Assembly: GCA_944381435.1 (NCBI GenBank)
Contig: CALWLD010000005.1
Coordinates: forward strand, 30,902 to 94,901
Origin: an uncultured Clostridia bacterium
GTDB lineage: Bacteria; Bacillota; Clostridia; Lachnospirales; CAG-274
Length of the DNA stretch: 64,000 nt
Reading direction: 5' to 3'
Shown here piece by piece: positions 10,313 to 20,485 of the stretch. The notes under the pieces were generated by a model. The model made no database searches, had not been told where the DNA came from, and worked only from the letters and a program-made list of their open reading frames with translations. Every line of letters starts with the position of its first letter. Position 1 is the first letter of the stretch. Position numbers and translations under genes: made by a program.

Positions 10313-11575
10313 TTATGCTAACATTTTGTCTATTGTAGCAATTTTTACACAAAGACAAAATATATCCATTGCCTTTTTAAGCTCTTCTATGCTAGGAAAA
10401 GAAGGGGCAAGCCTTATGTTGCTATCATTTGGGTCTAGCTTTTTAGGATAGGTGCTTCCTGCATCTGTTAATATAACCCCAAGCTCTTTACACATAGATA
10501 CAACCTTTTTAGCTAGGCCATTTTCTGTATTTACAGATACAAAATAACCTCCTTTAGGCTCTTCCCATTTTAAGATAGGGTTATCTTTAAAATTTTCTTT
10601 TAGTGTATTTAAAACTATATCAAATTTAGGCTTTAAAATGTTTGCGTGTTTATCCATAAATTTTAAGGTGTTTTCTTTATCTTTTAAAAACTTAACTGTT
10701 CTTAATTGGTTTATTTTATCGTATCCTATAGTTTGTATAGATAGGTGCTTAAGAGTATCTTTTATTGTGTTATCACTGCCTGCTAAAAGGGAAATTCCTC
10801 CTCCTGGAAAGTTTATTTTAGATGTGGAAAAGAAATAATAAATTCTATCTTCTGTGTTATATTTTTTACAAGCATCAAAAATGTTATAAAGATTAATTTT
10901 TTCATAAACATAGTGTATAGCATAAGCATTGTCATAAAAAATTTTAAAATCTTTTGCCTTTGTTTCCATTTTGGCAAGCCTTTTTATCGTCTCATCGCTA
11001 TAGCAAGTGCCAGTAGGGTTAGAATACAAAGGAACACATATTATACCTTTTATGCTTTCATCTTCTTTGCAAAGAGCCTCCACCATATCCATATCTATGC
11101 CATCTTTTGTAATAGGTATATTTATCATTTCAAAGTTAAATTTTTCTAATATATCAAAATGCCTATCATATCCAGGTACAGGGCATAAAAACTTTACCTT
11201 ATCAAGCTTATGCCAAGGGGTATAGCCATTGTAGCCAAATATATATAACCTAGATATAGCATCATATATCATATTTAAGGTAGAATTACCTCCTATTATG
11301 ATGTTTTTGCTAGCAATATCTAAAAGGCTTCCAAAAAAATCTTTAGCTTCTTTTATACCATCTAATATGCCGTAGTTTCTTAAATCTATGTTATCGCTAG
11401 ATATATAATCTTTTATATTTAACATATCATTAGATAAATCTAGTTGTTCTTTACAAGGCTTACCTCTTGACATATTTAAGTCTAGCTTTAGAGATAAATA
11501 GCCATCATATTGTTTTTGTAAATCTTGTTTTAAATTTATAAGTTCTTCTTTAGATAAGGTATTAAAATCTATCAT
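10313..11575 (-). CDS. Class I/II aminotransferase, aspartate aminotransferase-like (MocR-type fold)
   Basis: 420-residue PLP enzyme. It has a MSRGKPCKEQLDLS N-terminal motif, YSNPTGTCYS, and the PLP-binding lysine in STSKINFPGGG near residue 250. These features fit the aspartate aminotransferase subfamily annotated as the aminotransferase MocR family (PF12897), which lacks the GntR DNA-binding domain. Substrate likely aspartate/2-oxoglutarate, by family. Lies between dapL and the chromate transporter pair, all on the minus strand. Confidence 0.85.
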   Translation of the reverse strand: MIDFNTLSKEELINLKQDLQKQYDGYLSLKLDLNMSRGKPCKEQLDLSNDMLNIKDYISSDNIDLRNYGILDGIKEAKDFFGSLLDIASKNIIIGGNSTLNMIYDAISRLYIFGYNGYTPWHKLDKVKFLCPVPGYDRHFDILEKFNFEMINIPITKDGIDMDMVEALCKEDESIKGIICVPLYSNPTGTCYSDETIKRLAKMETKAKDFKIFYDNAYAIHYVYEKINLYNIFDACKKYNTEDRIYYFFSTSKINFPGGGISLLAGSDNTIKDTLKHLSIQTIGYDKINQLRTVKFLKDKENTLKFMDKHANILKPKFDIVLNTLKENFKDNPILKWEEPKGGYFVSVNTENGLAKKVVSMCKELGVILTDAGSTYPKKLDPNDSNIRLAPSFPSIEELKKAMDIFCLCVKIATIDKMLA

Positions 11576-11588
11576 ATAATGCTCCTTT

Positions 11589-12122
11589 CTAGCTAAGCTT
11601 AAATAAAAAGCCTAAAAATCCACCAAGTGCTACATAAAAAATAGGGTGTTTTTTATATTTTAAAATAAGAAATAATATTATAAAAAATATAATAATTTTT
11701 TTTACATCAAAGCCAAGGGAAAACATAGCCGTGTTAAAAATTGTTATAAAAGATACCCCTATAAGCCCTGTAACAACAGGTCTTATTATGCTAAATGTAT
11801 TTATTACGTATTTACTATTTTGAAACCTTGTTAAAAAATTAGATATTATTATAATAACTATATAAGAAGGTAGCACAAGAGCAAAGGTTGCAACCAATGC
11901 ACCTAAAACACTTGCTATGTGAAAGCCTACATAGGTTGCCATATTAACGCCAATAGGCCCAGGGGTAGATTCTGATATGGCAAGCATATTTGTAAGCTCA
12001 GATACATTGTACCAGCCTTTTGTATCTATTAGCTTGTTTAAGAAAGGAAGGGTGGCAAGGCCTCCACCTACAGAAAAAAGCCCTATTTTAAAAAACTCTA
12101 TAAATAGCTCTAAATATATCAT
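11589..12122 (-). CDS. Chromate transporter half (CHR domain), second subunit
   Basis: 177-residue membrane protein with 5-6 hydrophobic segments. The CHR signature is visible: FFKIGLFSVGGGLATLPFL near the N-terminus and SESTPGPIGVNMATYVGF near residue 50. Single-domain CHR proteins usually work as a pair, and here the partner gene overlaps by 4 nt (ATGA type). The family exports chromate in some bacteria; the physiological anion in this organism is unknown. Confidence 0.88.
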   Translation of the reverse strand: MIYLELFIEFFKIGLFSVGGGLATLPFLNKLIDTKGWYNVSELTNMLAISESTPGPIGVNMATYVGFHIASVLGALVATFALVLPSYIVIIIISNFLTRFQNSKYVINTFSIIRPVVTGLIGVSFITIFNTAMFSLGFDVKKIIIFFIILFLILKYKKHPIFYVALGGFLGFLFKLS

Positions 12123-12667
12123 TTTAAAGCCTCCTTGTTGTTAAATTTTGTGAAAAATATGCTAAAAATAACACAAGCAAAAATAATATACACAGGGGAT
12201 ATTTTAAGCACAAGGTTTAATATAAAAGCTATAGAACATAGCAAAAATGCAATTTTACTTTTAACGTTTTTCTTTAAAAAGCTAATAAAAGCATCTAAAA
12301 CAAGGCAGGCAACAGCTATTTTTATGCCAGCAAAAACATACATAACCCATTGTATGTGTAAAAAGTTTTTGATAAAGCTAGCTATCACCATAATTATTAT
12401 AAGAGAAGGGCAAACCATACCAAAGGTAGAAAACACAGCTCCTATTTTCCCTTTTAGCTTATATCCTACAAAGGTTGCTGTGTTTATAGCTATTATCCCT
12501 GGGGTGCATTGCCCTATGGAATAATAGTTCATAAGCTCCTCTTCTGTTGCCCATTGTTTATTTTGCACAAGCTCTCTTTGTAACATAGGAAGCATAGCTA
12601 TGCCTCCTCCAAAGGTTAAAGAACCTATTTTAAAAAACACTATAAAAAGCTCAATTAATATTTTCAT
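12119..12667 (-). CDS. Chromate transporter half (CHR domain), first subunit
   Basis: 182-residue partner of the following gene. It carries FFKIGSLTFGGGIAMLPML and the YSIGQCTPGIIAINTATFVGY motif, so it is the matching CHR half. About six membrane helices. Its stop overlaps the start of the next gene by 4 nt, indicating translational coupling and equal production. Confidence 0.88.
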   Translation of the reverse strand: MKILIELFIVFFKIGSLTFGGGIAMLPMLQRELVQNKQWATEEELMNYYSIGQCTPGIIAINTATFVGYKLKGKIGAVFSTFGMVCPSLIIIMVIASFIKNFLHIQWVMYVFAGIKIAVACLVLDAFISFLKKNVKSKIAFLLCSIAFILNLVLKISPVYIIFACVIFSIFFTKFNNKEALK

Positions 12668-12694
12668 AAAAACTCCTTAAATTAAAAAGTAATA

Positions 12695-12966
12695 TATAGT
12701 ATTTCAGGCTATAGGCAAAATACTATTCAAAGTAACTTTTTTCCTACAACCTCTAATATTATATAATATTTCAGACTGTAGATAAAATAATATTAAAGTC
12801 TTTTACCATAAATATTTAAGTAATTAAATGGTTCTAGGGCAAAGCCCTAGAAGAAGGGTGGTGGGCGGGAATAGATAATTTCTATCATCTTGCCTTTATT
12901 CTAAAATATTAAAATTACAAAAATGGCAAAAACTTTGTCTACAACCTCTAATATTATATAATATTT
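12695..12966 (-). repeat. Dispersed intergenic repeat, copy C, with 28-bp flanking duplication
   Basis: The element (12772-12938) has the minus-strand core CCCGCCCACCACCC, the CTAGGGCTTTGCCCTAG hairpin, and terminal TGTAGATAAAATAAT / ACTTTGTCTACA. Identical 28-bp sequences beginning CTACAACCTCTAATATT flank it at 12744-12771 and 12939-12966. A degenerate internal-deletion copy (GCTATAGGCAAAATACTATT, about 12695-12743) precedes it. This fills most of the gap 12668-13052; the remainder is an AT-rich promoter region with TATAAT at 13011. Confidence 0.8.
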
Positions 12967-13052
12967 TTATTATTTTTTAAATAGTAGTTTTTAAAATTGT
13001 TAATTTGTGGTATAATATATAATATTTTATAAATAAATATGAGGGTGAAAAG

Positions 13053-13997
13053 ATGAAAACTATAGATATTGTTGTGCCTTGTTATAACGAGAGCCAAGTT
13101 TTAAATATACTTTATAACGCACTAGAAGAAATTGTACAAACTGTGCCAGACTATAAATTTACATATATATTTGTAGATGACGGTAGCGTGGATAACACGC
13201 TTTCTATAATAAAAACCCTAGCTAAAGATGATGATAAAGTTAAATATATATCATTTTCTAGAAACTTTGGCAAAGAATCTGCTATGTATGCAGGGCTTTT
13301 ACAATCTAGTGGAGATATGGTTTTAATAATGGATTCGGATATGCAAAACCCACCTTCTATGATACCTAAAATGATAAGCTATATAGAAGAAGGATACGAC
13401 TGTTGCGGAGGTTACCGTGCTGATAGAAAAGGTGATGGAAAGCTTAGAACATTTTTTACTAACAATTTTTATAAGCTAACTAACAAAATATCAGAGGTTA
13501 ATATGCCAAACGGTGCTGGAGATTTTAGGCTTATGACAAGAAAAATGGTTAATGCGGTGCTTGCTCTTAGCGAGGTGCAACGTTTTTCTAAAGGTATTTT
13601 TAGTTGGGTTGGCTTTAACACAAAATGGATAAGCTTTGAAAATGTGGACCGTGCAGCAGGGGTTAGTAAATGGAACTTTTTTAAGCTATTTTCCTATGCA
13701 ATAGATGGGATAACAGCCTTTTCTACATTCCCTTTAAAAATAGCATCTATTTTAGGGTTTTTTATATCTTGCTTTTCCTTTATATATTTAATATATATTG
13801 TTTTAAAAACGTTAATTTTAGGGGTAGATGTGGCAGGTTATGCATCTATAATTACAATTAACTTATTTATAGGTGGTATAATTATATTATCTTGTGGTAT
13901 TCTTGGAGAATATATAGGTAAAATTTATTTAGAGGTTAAAAAAAGACCTATTTATATAACAGCAGAAACTAACATAGAAGATAAAAAAGAAAAATAA
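13053..13997 (+). CDS. GtrB/DPM1-like membrane-anchored glycosyltransferase
   Basis: 314-residue family 2 glycosyltransferase. The N-terminal catalytic domain has VVPCYNES, FVDDGSVDNT and the metal-binding DSDMQNPP (usually DADLQDPP). Two C-terminal membrane helices (about residues 228-252 and 262-288) follow, as in polyprenyl-phosphate glucosyltransferases of the GtrB/YkoT type. The likely reaction is transfer of a sugar from a nucleotide donor to undecaprenyl phosphate at the inner face of the membrane. No flippase or acceptor transferase is adjacent. The start follows a GAGGGTG site. Confidence 0.88.
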   Translation: MKTIDIVVPCYNESQVLNILYNALEEIVQTVPDYKFTYIFVDDGSVDNTLSIIKTLAKDDDKVKYISFSRNFGKESAMYAGLLQSSGDMVLIMDSDMQNPPSMIPKMISYIEEGYDCCGGYRADRKGDGKLRTFFTNNFYKLTNKISEVNMPNGAGDFRLMTRKMVNAVLALSEVQRFSKGIFSWVGFNTKWISFENVDRAAGVSKWNFFKLFSYAIDGITAFSTFPLKIASILGFFISCFSFIYLIYIVLKTLILGVDVAGYASIITINLFIGGIIILSCGILGEYIGKIYLEVKKRPIYITAETNIEDKKEK

Positions 13998-14065
13998 TTT
14001 TATTAAAACAAAATATGCTTTATTTCGTATTATATATAAAATCTTACAAATGAGGAGAAAATAAT

Positions 14066-15814
14066 ATGAAAAGAAAATTATATGCAATTTTATTAACAAG
14101 TATTTTAGCTTTTAATGGTTTTACACCTATTGTAGCTAAAGCAGAAGAGGCTAGCATAAACAAAGAGGTAAGCCAAGATGTAGCTAAAGCTCGTAAAGCA
14201 GATTTAGATTTTTTATTAAAAACTTTAGAAGAAAAACACCCAGATATGTATAACAAAAATGAAAAGGAAGTTTTTTTAGAAAAAGCTAAAGAAATAGAAG
14301 AGAAATTAGACAAAATGAGTGATTTTGATTTTGTATTGGCTTTATCAGAAATAACAGCACTTATAGGTGATTCTCATACAAAGGTTAGCCTTAACACAGT
14401 TGCAAATCAGGCTTTACAAATGCCTTTAGGTTTAATGCAGGTAGAAGAAGGTATTATGGTTGTAACTATTGATGAGAAAAACAAAGAGGCTTTAGGTGGT
14501 ATTGTAATAGGTATAAATGGTATGTCTATTGATGATGCTAAAAAGAAAATGATGCCTGTAATAAGCTATGACAATGAAACTTACCTAGATGCTAACTTTT
14601 TAGGTTATTTTAATATATATAATATATTAGAATATACAGGTATATTAAGCTCTCCAAAGGATATTACATTAAATATAAAAATAGGTGAAGAAGAGAAAAC
14701 TATAAAGCTAGATGCAGTGCCTATAGAAGAAATGGCTAATGTAAAGCTTGAAAGGTTAGAAAATAAAATACCAACTAAAAGAGATAAAAGTAAAATATAT
14801 TTTAAAAATGAAATAGCTAAAGATACATTATATATCCAATACAATTCTTGTATAGAAGATGAAAATTTACCTATGGAAGATTTTGCAAAGCAAGTACAAG
14901 AAGATATAGTAAAAAATGGTTATAAAAAGGTTATAGTAGATTTAAGAAATAACGGCGGTGGCTCTGACGGTGTTATAATGCCTTTAATGTATGCTTTGGA
15001 AGAGGGGATAAAACAAGATGGCTTATCTGTTTATGCTTTAACAGGTAGTAATACTTTTTCATCTGCTCTTATTAATGCAGTAGAGTTTAAAGAGATAGGG
15101 GCTACTATAGTTGGAGGAAATACAGGAGGTAGCGTAGACCATTTTGGTGAGGTAGGTATGTTTGAACTTCCAAATAGTAAAATACAGGTAAGATATTCTA
15201 ATAAATATTTTGATTTATCAACATTGTTAAAAGAGGCAGAGCCTTATGATATGGAAGCTTTCAAACCAGATGTTTATAAAGAGCAAACAAGAGAAGATTA
15301 TTTACAAGGAAAAGATACAGCTATAGAATATATTTTACAAGATACAAGCATAAAAAACACACCTAAAACAAATTTAACACGTGAGCAACTTGCAGTGGAG
15401 ATAGGAAAAGATGCAGATACACGTAAAGCTGGTAAGCCTTTAAAATCTTTAGATTATACCTTTGAAGATATTAGCAGAATATCCTATAGCACACCTTATA
15501 TTGCATATGCAAACTTAAACAGTATTATGGTTGGAGAAAACGAAAAACAATTTTTACCAAGCAAAGATGTAACAAAAGGGGAACTTGCTGTAGTTTTATA
15601 TAGATATACTAACTTACTAAATATGCCTTTAGATAGCTTAACAAAAGAAAATGTGGAAATAAAAAATGCAAAAAGTTATCAACAAGAGGCTATAAAAGCT
15701 ATTGTAGGGACACAGCTATTACCTGTTGAAAATGGTGTTTTTGATAGCAGTCAGGTTGTAAGCATTAAGGAATTTGAAAATATATTTAGTCAATTTAAAA
15801 ATAATATTAAATAA
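14066..15814 (+). CDS. Exported S41 family peptidase with C-terminal SLH-like repeats
   Basis: 582 residues with a signal peptide (MKRKLYAILLTSILAF... cleaved near AKAEE). A tail-specific-protease-like S41 domain occupies about residues 45-430. It shows VDLRNNGGGSDG and the catalytic-serine region TGSNTFSSALINAVEF, then GGNTGGS. Residues about 440-582 contain two S-layer-homology-like stretches (YTFEDISRISYSTPYIAYANLNSIM, then QQEAIKAIVGTQLLP), suggesting attachment to the cell wall. The substrate is unknown. It stands alone behind the glycosyltransferase, with a strong terminator after it. Confidence 0.85.
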   Translation: MKRKLYAILLTSILAFNGFTPIVAKAEEASINKEVSQDVAKARKADLDFLLKTLEEKHPDMYNKNEKEVFLEKAKEIEEKLDKMSDFDFVLALSEITALIGDSHTKVSLNTVANQALQMPLGLMQVEEGIMVVTIDEKNKEALGGIVIGINGMSIDDAKKKMMPVISYDNETYLDANFLGYFNIYNILEYTGILSSPKDITLNIKIGEEEKTIKLDAVPIEEMANVKLERLENKIPTKRDKSKIYFKNEIAKDTLYIQYNSCIEDENLPMEDFAKQVQEDIVKNGYKKVIVDLRNNGGGSDGVIMPLMYALEEGIKQDGLSVYALTGSNTFSSALINAVEFKEIGATIVGGNTGGSVDHFGEVGMFELPNSKIQVRYSNKYFDLSTLLKEAEPYDMEAFKPDVYKEQTREDYLQGKDTAIEYILQDTSIKNTPKTNLTREQLAVEIGKDADTRKAGKPLKSLDYTFEDISRISYSTPYIAYANLNSIMVGENEKQFLPSKDVTKGELAVVLYRYTNLLNMPLDSLTKENVEIKNAKSYQQEAIKAIVGTQLLPVENGVFDSSQVVSIKEFENIFSQFKNNIK

Positions 15815-15827
15815 ATGTTGAGGAAGT

Positions 15828-15881
15828 GAAAAAAAGTGGATAATAATTTTATAAAAATAAAATTATTATCCACTTTTTTAT
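15828..15881. terminator. Bidirectional terminator between the S41 gene and mfd
   Basis: Long stem AAAAAAGTGGATAATAATTTT paired with its complement, with A/T runs at both ends. It lies between two convergent genes. Confidence 0.85.
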
Positions 15882-15930
15882 GTAATATAAATATATTGTT
15901 TTTTAACACAAAGTATTTAAAAAATTGATT

Positions 15931-18900
15931 TTATTTTAAATTTAAGAATATATCTTTAAGGTTGTTTACAAAAGTATCTTTATTGTCTTTAACGTTATAT
16001 TGTAATGCACCGTCAAAAGAAAAGCTTCTGTTAGTTTCTAAAAGGTTTTTAAGGTTTTCAATATTAACTTTGTTATCCTCATTAAAGCGTATAGAAACAA
16101 CGTTACCGCATTGAGATATTTTATTAACACCTATGTTGTTTGCATAAGATTTCATAAGAGCAATGTCTAAAAGGTTTTGAACCATTTTTGGTATATTGCC
16201 AAATCTATCTTGCAGTTCATCTTGAACATCTAAGAAATCATTTTCTGTTTTTATGTTAGCTATTTTTTTATACATTTCTAACTTTTGTGTTTCATTTTCT
16301 ATATAGCTAGGAGATATAAAAGCATTTATTGAAATATCTACCAATGTTTCAAACTCTTTAACTTCTTCACCTTTAAGCTCTCTTACGCATTGGTCTAAAA
16401 GCTTACAGTACATTTCATAGCCTATAATGTCCATATGCCCGTGTTGTTGAGCACCAAGAAGGTTGCCTGCTCCACGTATTTCTAAATCACGCATAGCTAT
16501 TTTAAAGCCTGAGCCAAACTCTGTAAATTCTTTTATAGTTTGTAGCCTTTTTTCAGATGTTTCTTGTAAAACTTTATCTTTTTTATACATAAGATAGGCA
16601 AAAGATGTTTTGTTAGACCTACCAACACGCCCTCTAAGCTGATAAAGCTGGCTAAGCCCCATTGTATCAGCATTGTTTATTATAATAGTATTTACATTTG
16701 ATATATCAAGGCCTGTTTCTATTATTGTTGTACAAACAAGAACGTTTATCTCATTTTTCATAAAGCCAATCATAGCTTTTTCAAGCTCACGCTCACTCAT
16801 TTGCCCGTGGGCAAAAGAAACAACAGCATCTGGCACCAAATTTTGTATTTTTAAGGTTTCTTCTTCTATGTTGTTTACACGGTTATGTAGATAATATACT
16901 TGTCCACCTCTTGCAAGCTCACGGTTTATAGCATTTCTTATAGATTCTGTGTCATATTCTAAAACATAAGTTTGAACAGGCATTCTTTCACGAGGAGGCT
17001 CCTCTAACAAGCTCATATCCCTAATGCCAGTCATACTCATATGAAGGGTACGAGGGATAGGGGTTGCAGATAGGGTTAAAACGTCCACGTTATCTTTTAA
17101 AGCCTTTAGCTTTTCTTTATGCTTAACACCAAAGCGTTGCTCTTCATCTATAATAATAAGCCCCAAATCTTTAAAGTTTATATCTTTAGATAAAACCCTA
17201 TGTGTACCTATTATAATATCAACATTTCCTTTTTCAAGACCTATAAGAGCTTCTTTTTGTTGCTTTTGCGTTCTAAACCTGCTAAGAACATCAACGTTAA
17301 TAGGATAGTTTTGCATTCTTTTAGAAAATGTTTGATAATGTTGTTGAGCAAGTATTGTTGTAGGCACTAAAAATACAACTTGCTTTTTATCTTGAACAGC
17401 TTTAAAAGCAGCACGGATAGCAACTTCTGTTTTGCCAAAGCCAACATCACCGCATATAAGCCTATCCATTACCTTTGTGCTTTCCATATCTTTTTTTACA
17501 TCTTCAATAGCGTTTATTTGGTCATCAGTTTCTTCATAAGGGAAGCTATCTTCAAATTCTGTTTGCCATACATTATCTTTAGAAAATACAAAACCTTTAG
17601 CATTTTGCCTTTTAGCATAAAGCTCAACCAAATCTTTAGCTAAAAGCTCAATAGCTTTTTTAGCTTTAGCCTTAGCAATGCCCCATTGTTTGCCACCAAG
17701 CTTATTAATTTTTGGTGCAGAGCTACCTCCAGCTATATATTTTTGTACCATATCAAGCTGGTTTACAGATACATATAACACGCCGTCATCTTCATAGCCT
17801 AGCTTTAGGTAATCTTTGCTAACACCATCTGTAATCATTTTTTCTATGCCACGAAAAACAGCAACGCCGTGGTTATCGTGAACAACATAATCACCAACTT
17901 TAAGGTCTGTAAAGCTTTCTATCTTTGTGCCTTTTTTCTTTTTGGTAGGTTTTTTCTTTTTCTTTTCTTCTCCAAAAATTTCTTTGTCTGTAAATACAAT
18001 AAATTTTTCATCAGGATATTCAAAGCCATTGTTTAAGCTACCACGTATAATATATACGATGCCGTTATGAAGCTCATAGGTGCTATCTTGAAGTTTATCT
18101 TCAGTTAAAAAAACTGTGTTTATGTTATTATCGTTAAATTCTTTGGTAAGCCTTTCACAACGGGTGCTACCGCTTGCTAAAAACGCAATTTTATAGCTTA
18201 AATCTTTATAGCTTTTTAGCTCTTTATATAAATTTTCTATATTGTTTCTTTCTAAAAAAGAGCTTTTTACGTTAAATGTTATGTATTCTTTAGGTGAAAA
18301 ATCTTTTATTGTTTGCTCTAGGTTAGTTAATAAAACCTTGTTAAAATCATTTGAAAAAGACAATATTTCATCATATTCAAAAATCATTTTGTTTTGGCAA
18401 GGTAAAATTTCACCTTTTAATATACGGCCTTTTAAGCTTTCTAAAAATTCATTTTTTACAACATTTGCTTTTTCTCTTATACGGTTAGGCTCATCAAAAT
18501 AAATGATTGTGTTTTTATCTAGATAGTCTAATAAAGTTATGTTATCTTCATAAAAAAATTGCATAAATTTATCTATGCCAGAGAAGGTTTTGCTATGCTT
18601 TAGCTTTTCGATAGTTTCTTGTATATGGTTTGTTAATGTATCAAGCTCTGTTGTTTTGTTATTTTTTATGAAAGTTTTTTTGCTATCTTCAAATTCTTTT
18701 AAAATGTTTTTTATAGCAGTTTGTATGTCATTTTCTTCATAAACAAGCTCACGCATAGGATAAATAGTTATGTTGTTAATATTTTCTATAGACCTTCCAG
18801 AGAAAGAATCTAAAAGCCTAATAGAATCTATTTCGTCGCCCCAAAGCTCAATCCTAAAGGCGTTTTCAAAGATAGGGCTAAAAATATCTATTATGCCACC

Positions 18901-19422
18901 ACGGATAGAAAACTGACCAATACCATCTACGCTATCGTGTTTTTCATAGCCCATAAAAACAAGTTTTTTAGCTAAATCTTCAAGGTTTATAGTATCTCCA
19001 ATTTTAAAATTTAAAATAAAGTTTTTAAAAATATCTTTTTTTACAAGCCTATCAAACAAAGCCTCTACAGATAATACAATTACTATTTTATCCCCAGATA
19101 ATATATTTTTAATAACGTCAAAACGATATTTTATAATATCACGGCTTTTAACATCAGCGCTATAAAAAACAACGTCTTTGCTAGGATAATAAAAAACTTT
19201 ATCTTTAAAGAAAAGCTTTAAATCGTCATAAAATCTTCTAGCTTTAAGCTCATTTTCACAGATAATAAGGCTTGAGTTATTAAGGTTATTAAATATGCTA
19301 TAAACAATATGGCTTTTTTGAGATTCTAAAACATTAGATAAAGACAAAGGCTGTTTTTTTGCTTTTAAACAATTAAATATAGTTTCAAAATTTTTACTTT
19401 TTATATTGTTAAATATGTTCAT
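15931..19422 (-). CDS. mfd: Transcription-repair coupling factor
   Basis: 1163-residue DNA translocase that removes stalled RNA polymerase and recruits UvrA to lesions. An N-terminal UvrB-like region is followed by the RNA polymerase interacting domain (KVGDYVVHDNHGVAVFRGI, near residue 510). The helicase core has Walker A GDVGFGKTE near residue 655, the DEEQRFGVKHKE box and SATPIPRTLHMS. The C-terminal TRCF domain is present. A Lys-rich linker (EEKKKKKPTKKKKG) precedes the polymerase-binding domain. Eleven nt downstream of pth, the usual mfd partner. Confidence 0.97.
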   Translation of the reverse strand: MNIFNNIKSKNFETIFNCLKAKKQPLSLSNVLESQKSHIVYSIFNNLNNSSLIICENELKARRFYDDLKLFFKDKVFYYPSKDVVFYSADVKSRDIIKYRFDVIKNILSGDKIVIVLSVEALFDRLVKKDIFKNFILNFKIGDTINLEDLAKKLVFMGYEKHDSVDGIGQFSIRGGIIDIFSPIFENAFRIELWGDEIDSIRLLDSFSGRSIENINNITIYPMRELVYEENDIQTAIKNILKEFEDSKKTFIKNNKTTELDTLTNHIQETIEKLKHSKTFSGIDKFMQFFYEDNITLLDYLDKNTIIYFDEPNRIREKANVVKNEFLESLKGRILKGEILPCQNKMIFEYDEILSFSNDFNKVLLTNLEQTIKDFSPKEYITFNVKSSFLERNNIENLYKELKSYKDLSYKIAFLASGSTRCERLTKEFNDNNINTVFLTEDKLQDSTYELHNGIVYIIRGSLNNGFEYPDEKFIVFTDKEIFGEEKKKKKPTKKKKGTKIESFTDLKVGDYVVHDNHGVAVFRGIEKMITDGVSKDYLKLGYEDDGVLYVSVNQLDMVQKYIAGGSSAPKINKLGGKQWGIAKAKAKKAIELLAKDLVELYAKRQNAKGFVFSKDNVWQTEFEDSFPYEETDDQINAIEDVKKDMESTKVMDRLICGDVGFGKTEVAIRAAFKAVQDKKQVVFLVPTTILAQQHYQTFSKRMQNYPINVDVLSRFRTQKQQKEALIGLEKGNVDIIIGTHRVLSKDINFKDLGLIIIDEEQRFGVKHKEKLKALKDNVDVLTLSATPIPRTLHMSMTGIRDMSLLEEPPRERMPVQTYVLEYDTESIRNAINRELARGGQVYYLHNRVNNIEEETLKIQNLVPDAVVSFAHGQMSERELEKAMIGFMKNEINVLVCTTIIETGLDISNVNTIIINNADTMGLSQLYQLRGRVGRSNKTSFAYLMYKKDKVLQETSEKRLQTIKEFTEFGSGFKIAMRDLEIRGAGNLLGAQQHGHMDIIGYEMYCKLLDQCVRELKGEEVKEFETLVDISINAFISPSYIENETQKLEMYKKIANIKTENDFLDVQDELQDRFGNIPKMVQNLLDIALMKSYANNIGVNKISQCGNVVSIRFNEDNKVNIENLKNLLETNRSFSFDGALQYNVKDNKDTFVNNLKDIFLNLK

Positions 19423-19433
19423 AAAATCACCAT

Positions 19434-20024
19434 CTATTCGTCTTTTTTAAGCTTTTTATTAAATAAATTCATAGCGTTAGAAAGCCCGTTTTCTTTATCT
19501 TTTATAAATATTTCTATAGCATCTGTTGCGTTTGTTATGCCTTTTACAATGTCTTCTTCTTCATATTTATTAAATTTTGATAAAACAAAATTAGCAAGGG
19601 TAAAATGAGGCGGTTTTTGCCCTATGCCTATCCTAAGACGAGGGAAGCTATCGCTACCTAGCTGGTAAATAATGTTTTTAAGCCCGTTTTGCCCACCATC
19701 AGAGCCTTTTTTTCTTATTCTTATAGAGCCTAAAGGAAGGTTTATATCATCGCATATAACTAAAATATCAGAAAGCTCTATGTCTTTATAAAAATTTAAA
19801 AAGTCCCTAACACATTCTCCGCTAAGGTTCATATATGTTAAAGGCTTTATAAGCAAAACTTTTTCCCCGTGGATTATCCCTTCACCGTAGATTGCTTTAA
19901 ATTTATTTTTGTTAACATTAATGTTAAAATCATAAGCTAGCTTATCTATAGCCTCAAAACCAACGTTATGCCTTGTCCATTTATATTCATTACCAGGGTT
20001 ACCAAGCCCTATTATAAGTTTCAA
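19434..20024 (-). CDS. pth: Peptidyl-tRNA hydrolase
   Basis: 196-residue enzyme that frees tRNA from peptidyl-tRNA. The family signatures are GLGNPGNEY at the N-terminus, TRHNVGF with the catalytic His near residue 19, KPLTYMNLSG and GSDGGQNGLKNI. The usual GGHNG is GGQNG here. Co-directional and nearly adjacent to mfd. Confidence 0.95.
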   Translation of the reverse strand: MKLIIGLGNPGNEYKWTRHNVGFEAIDKLAYDFNINVNKNKFKAIYGEGIIHGEKVLLIKPLTYMNLSGECVRDFLNFYKDIELSDILVICDDINLPLGSIRIRKKGSDGGQNGLKNIIYQLGSDSFPRLRIGIGQKPPHFTLANFVLSKFNKYEEEDIVKGITNATDAIEIFIKDKENGLSNAMNLFNKKLKKDE

Positions 20025-20042
20025 AATTAAGCCCCCTTTATT

Positions 20043-20462
20043 TTATATTTCTATTTTCATATATATATGAGGTATGTTAGCCTCTAAAAATTCATCTCCA
20101 AAAGCTTTAAAGCCTAGCTTTTCATAAAAATTTTTAGCATAAGATTGAGCGTGTATAAAAACCTCTTTATAGCCCATATTTTTAGCTTCATTTAATAAAA
20201 ATTTCATTAAATGGCTTGCATACCCTTTGTTTCTATGTTCTTTTAACACAGCAACACGACCTATGTACATTTTATCATCTATCTTTATAAGCCTTCCTGT
20301 GCCTACAGGCTTGTTATCTATTTTTAATATCATATTTTTGGCATCTTTATCTGTTCCATCAAATTCTAGCTCTTTTTCTATTTTTTGTTCTTCTATAAAA
20401 ACTTTTTTTCTTACATCAAAAGCAAGGTTTAGGTTGCTATCATCTAAAAAGAACATTTCCAT
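20043..20462 (-). CDS. GNAT family N-acetyltransferase
   Basis: 139-residue acetyltransferase. The acetyl-CoA-binding motif A reads RVAVLKEHRNKGYASHLMKFLL, followed by YAKNFYEKLGFKAFG. The N-terminal DVRKKVFIEEQKI stretch is typical of the ElaA/YjcF-like group. The acyl acceptor is unknown. It lies between noc and pth with a short gap and probably shares their transcript. Confidence 0.85.
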   Translation of the reverse strand: MEMFFLDDSNLNLAFDVRKKVFIEEQKIEKELEFDGTDKDAKNMILKIDNKPVGTGRLIKIDDKMYIGRVAVLKEHRNKGYASHLMKFLLNEAKNMGYKEVFIHAQSYAKNFYEKLGFKAFGDEFLEANIPHIYMKIEI

Positions 20463-20485
20463 AAAAATACCTCCTTTTATAAAAT

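Noticed and set aside
10638..11225. Three plus-strand frames inside the aminotransferase gene
   Set aside because: All are antisense to a protein with clear PLP-enzyme motifs and lack start signals.
15838..15880. TTATCCAC sequences on both strands resembling DnaA boxes
   Set aside because: They are the two arms of a terminator hairpin between convergent genes; no cluster of boxes or AT-rich unwinding region accompanies them.
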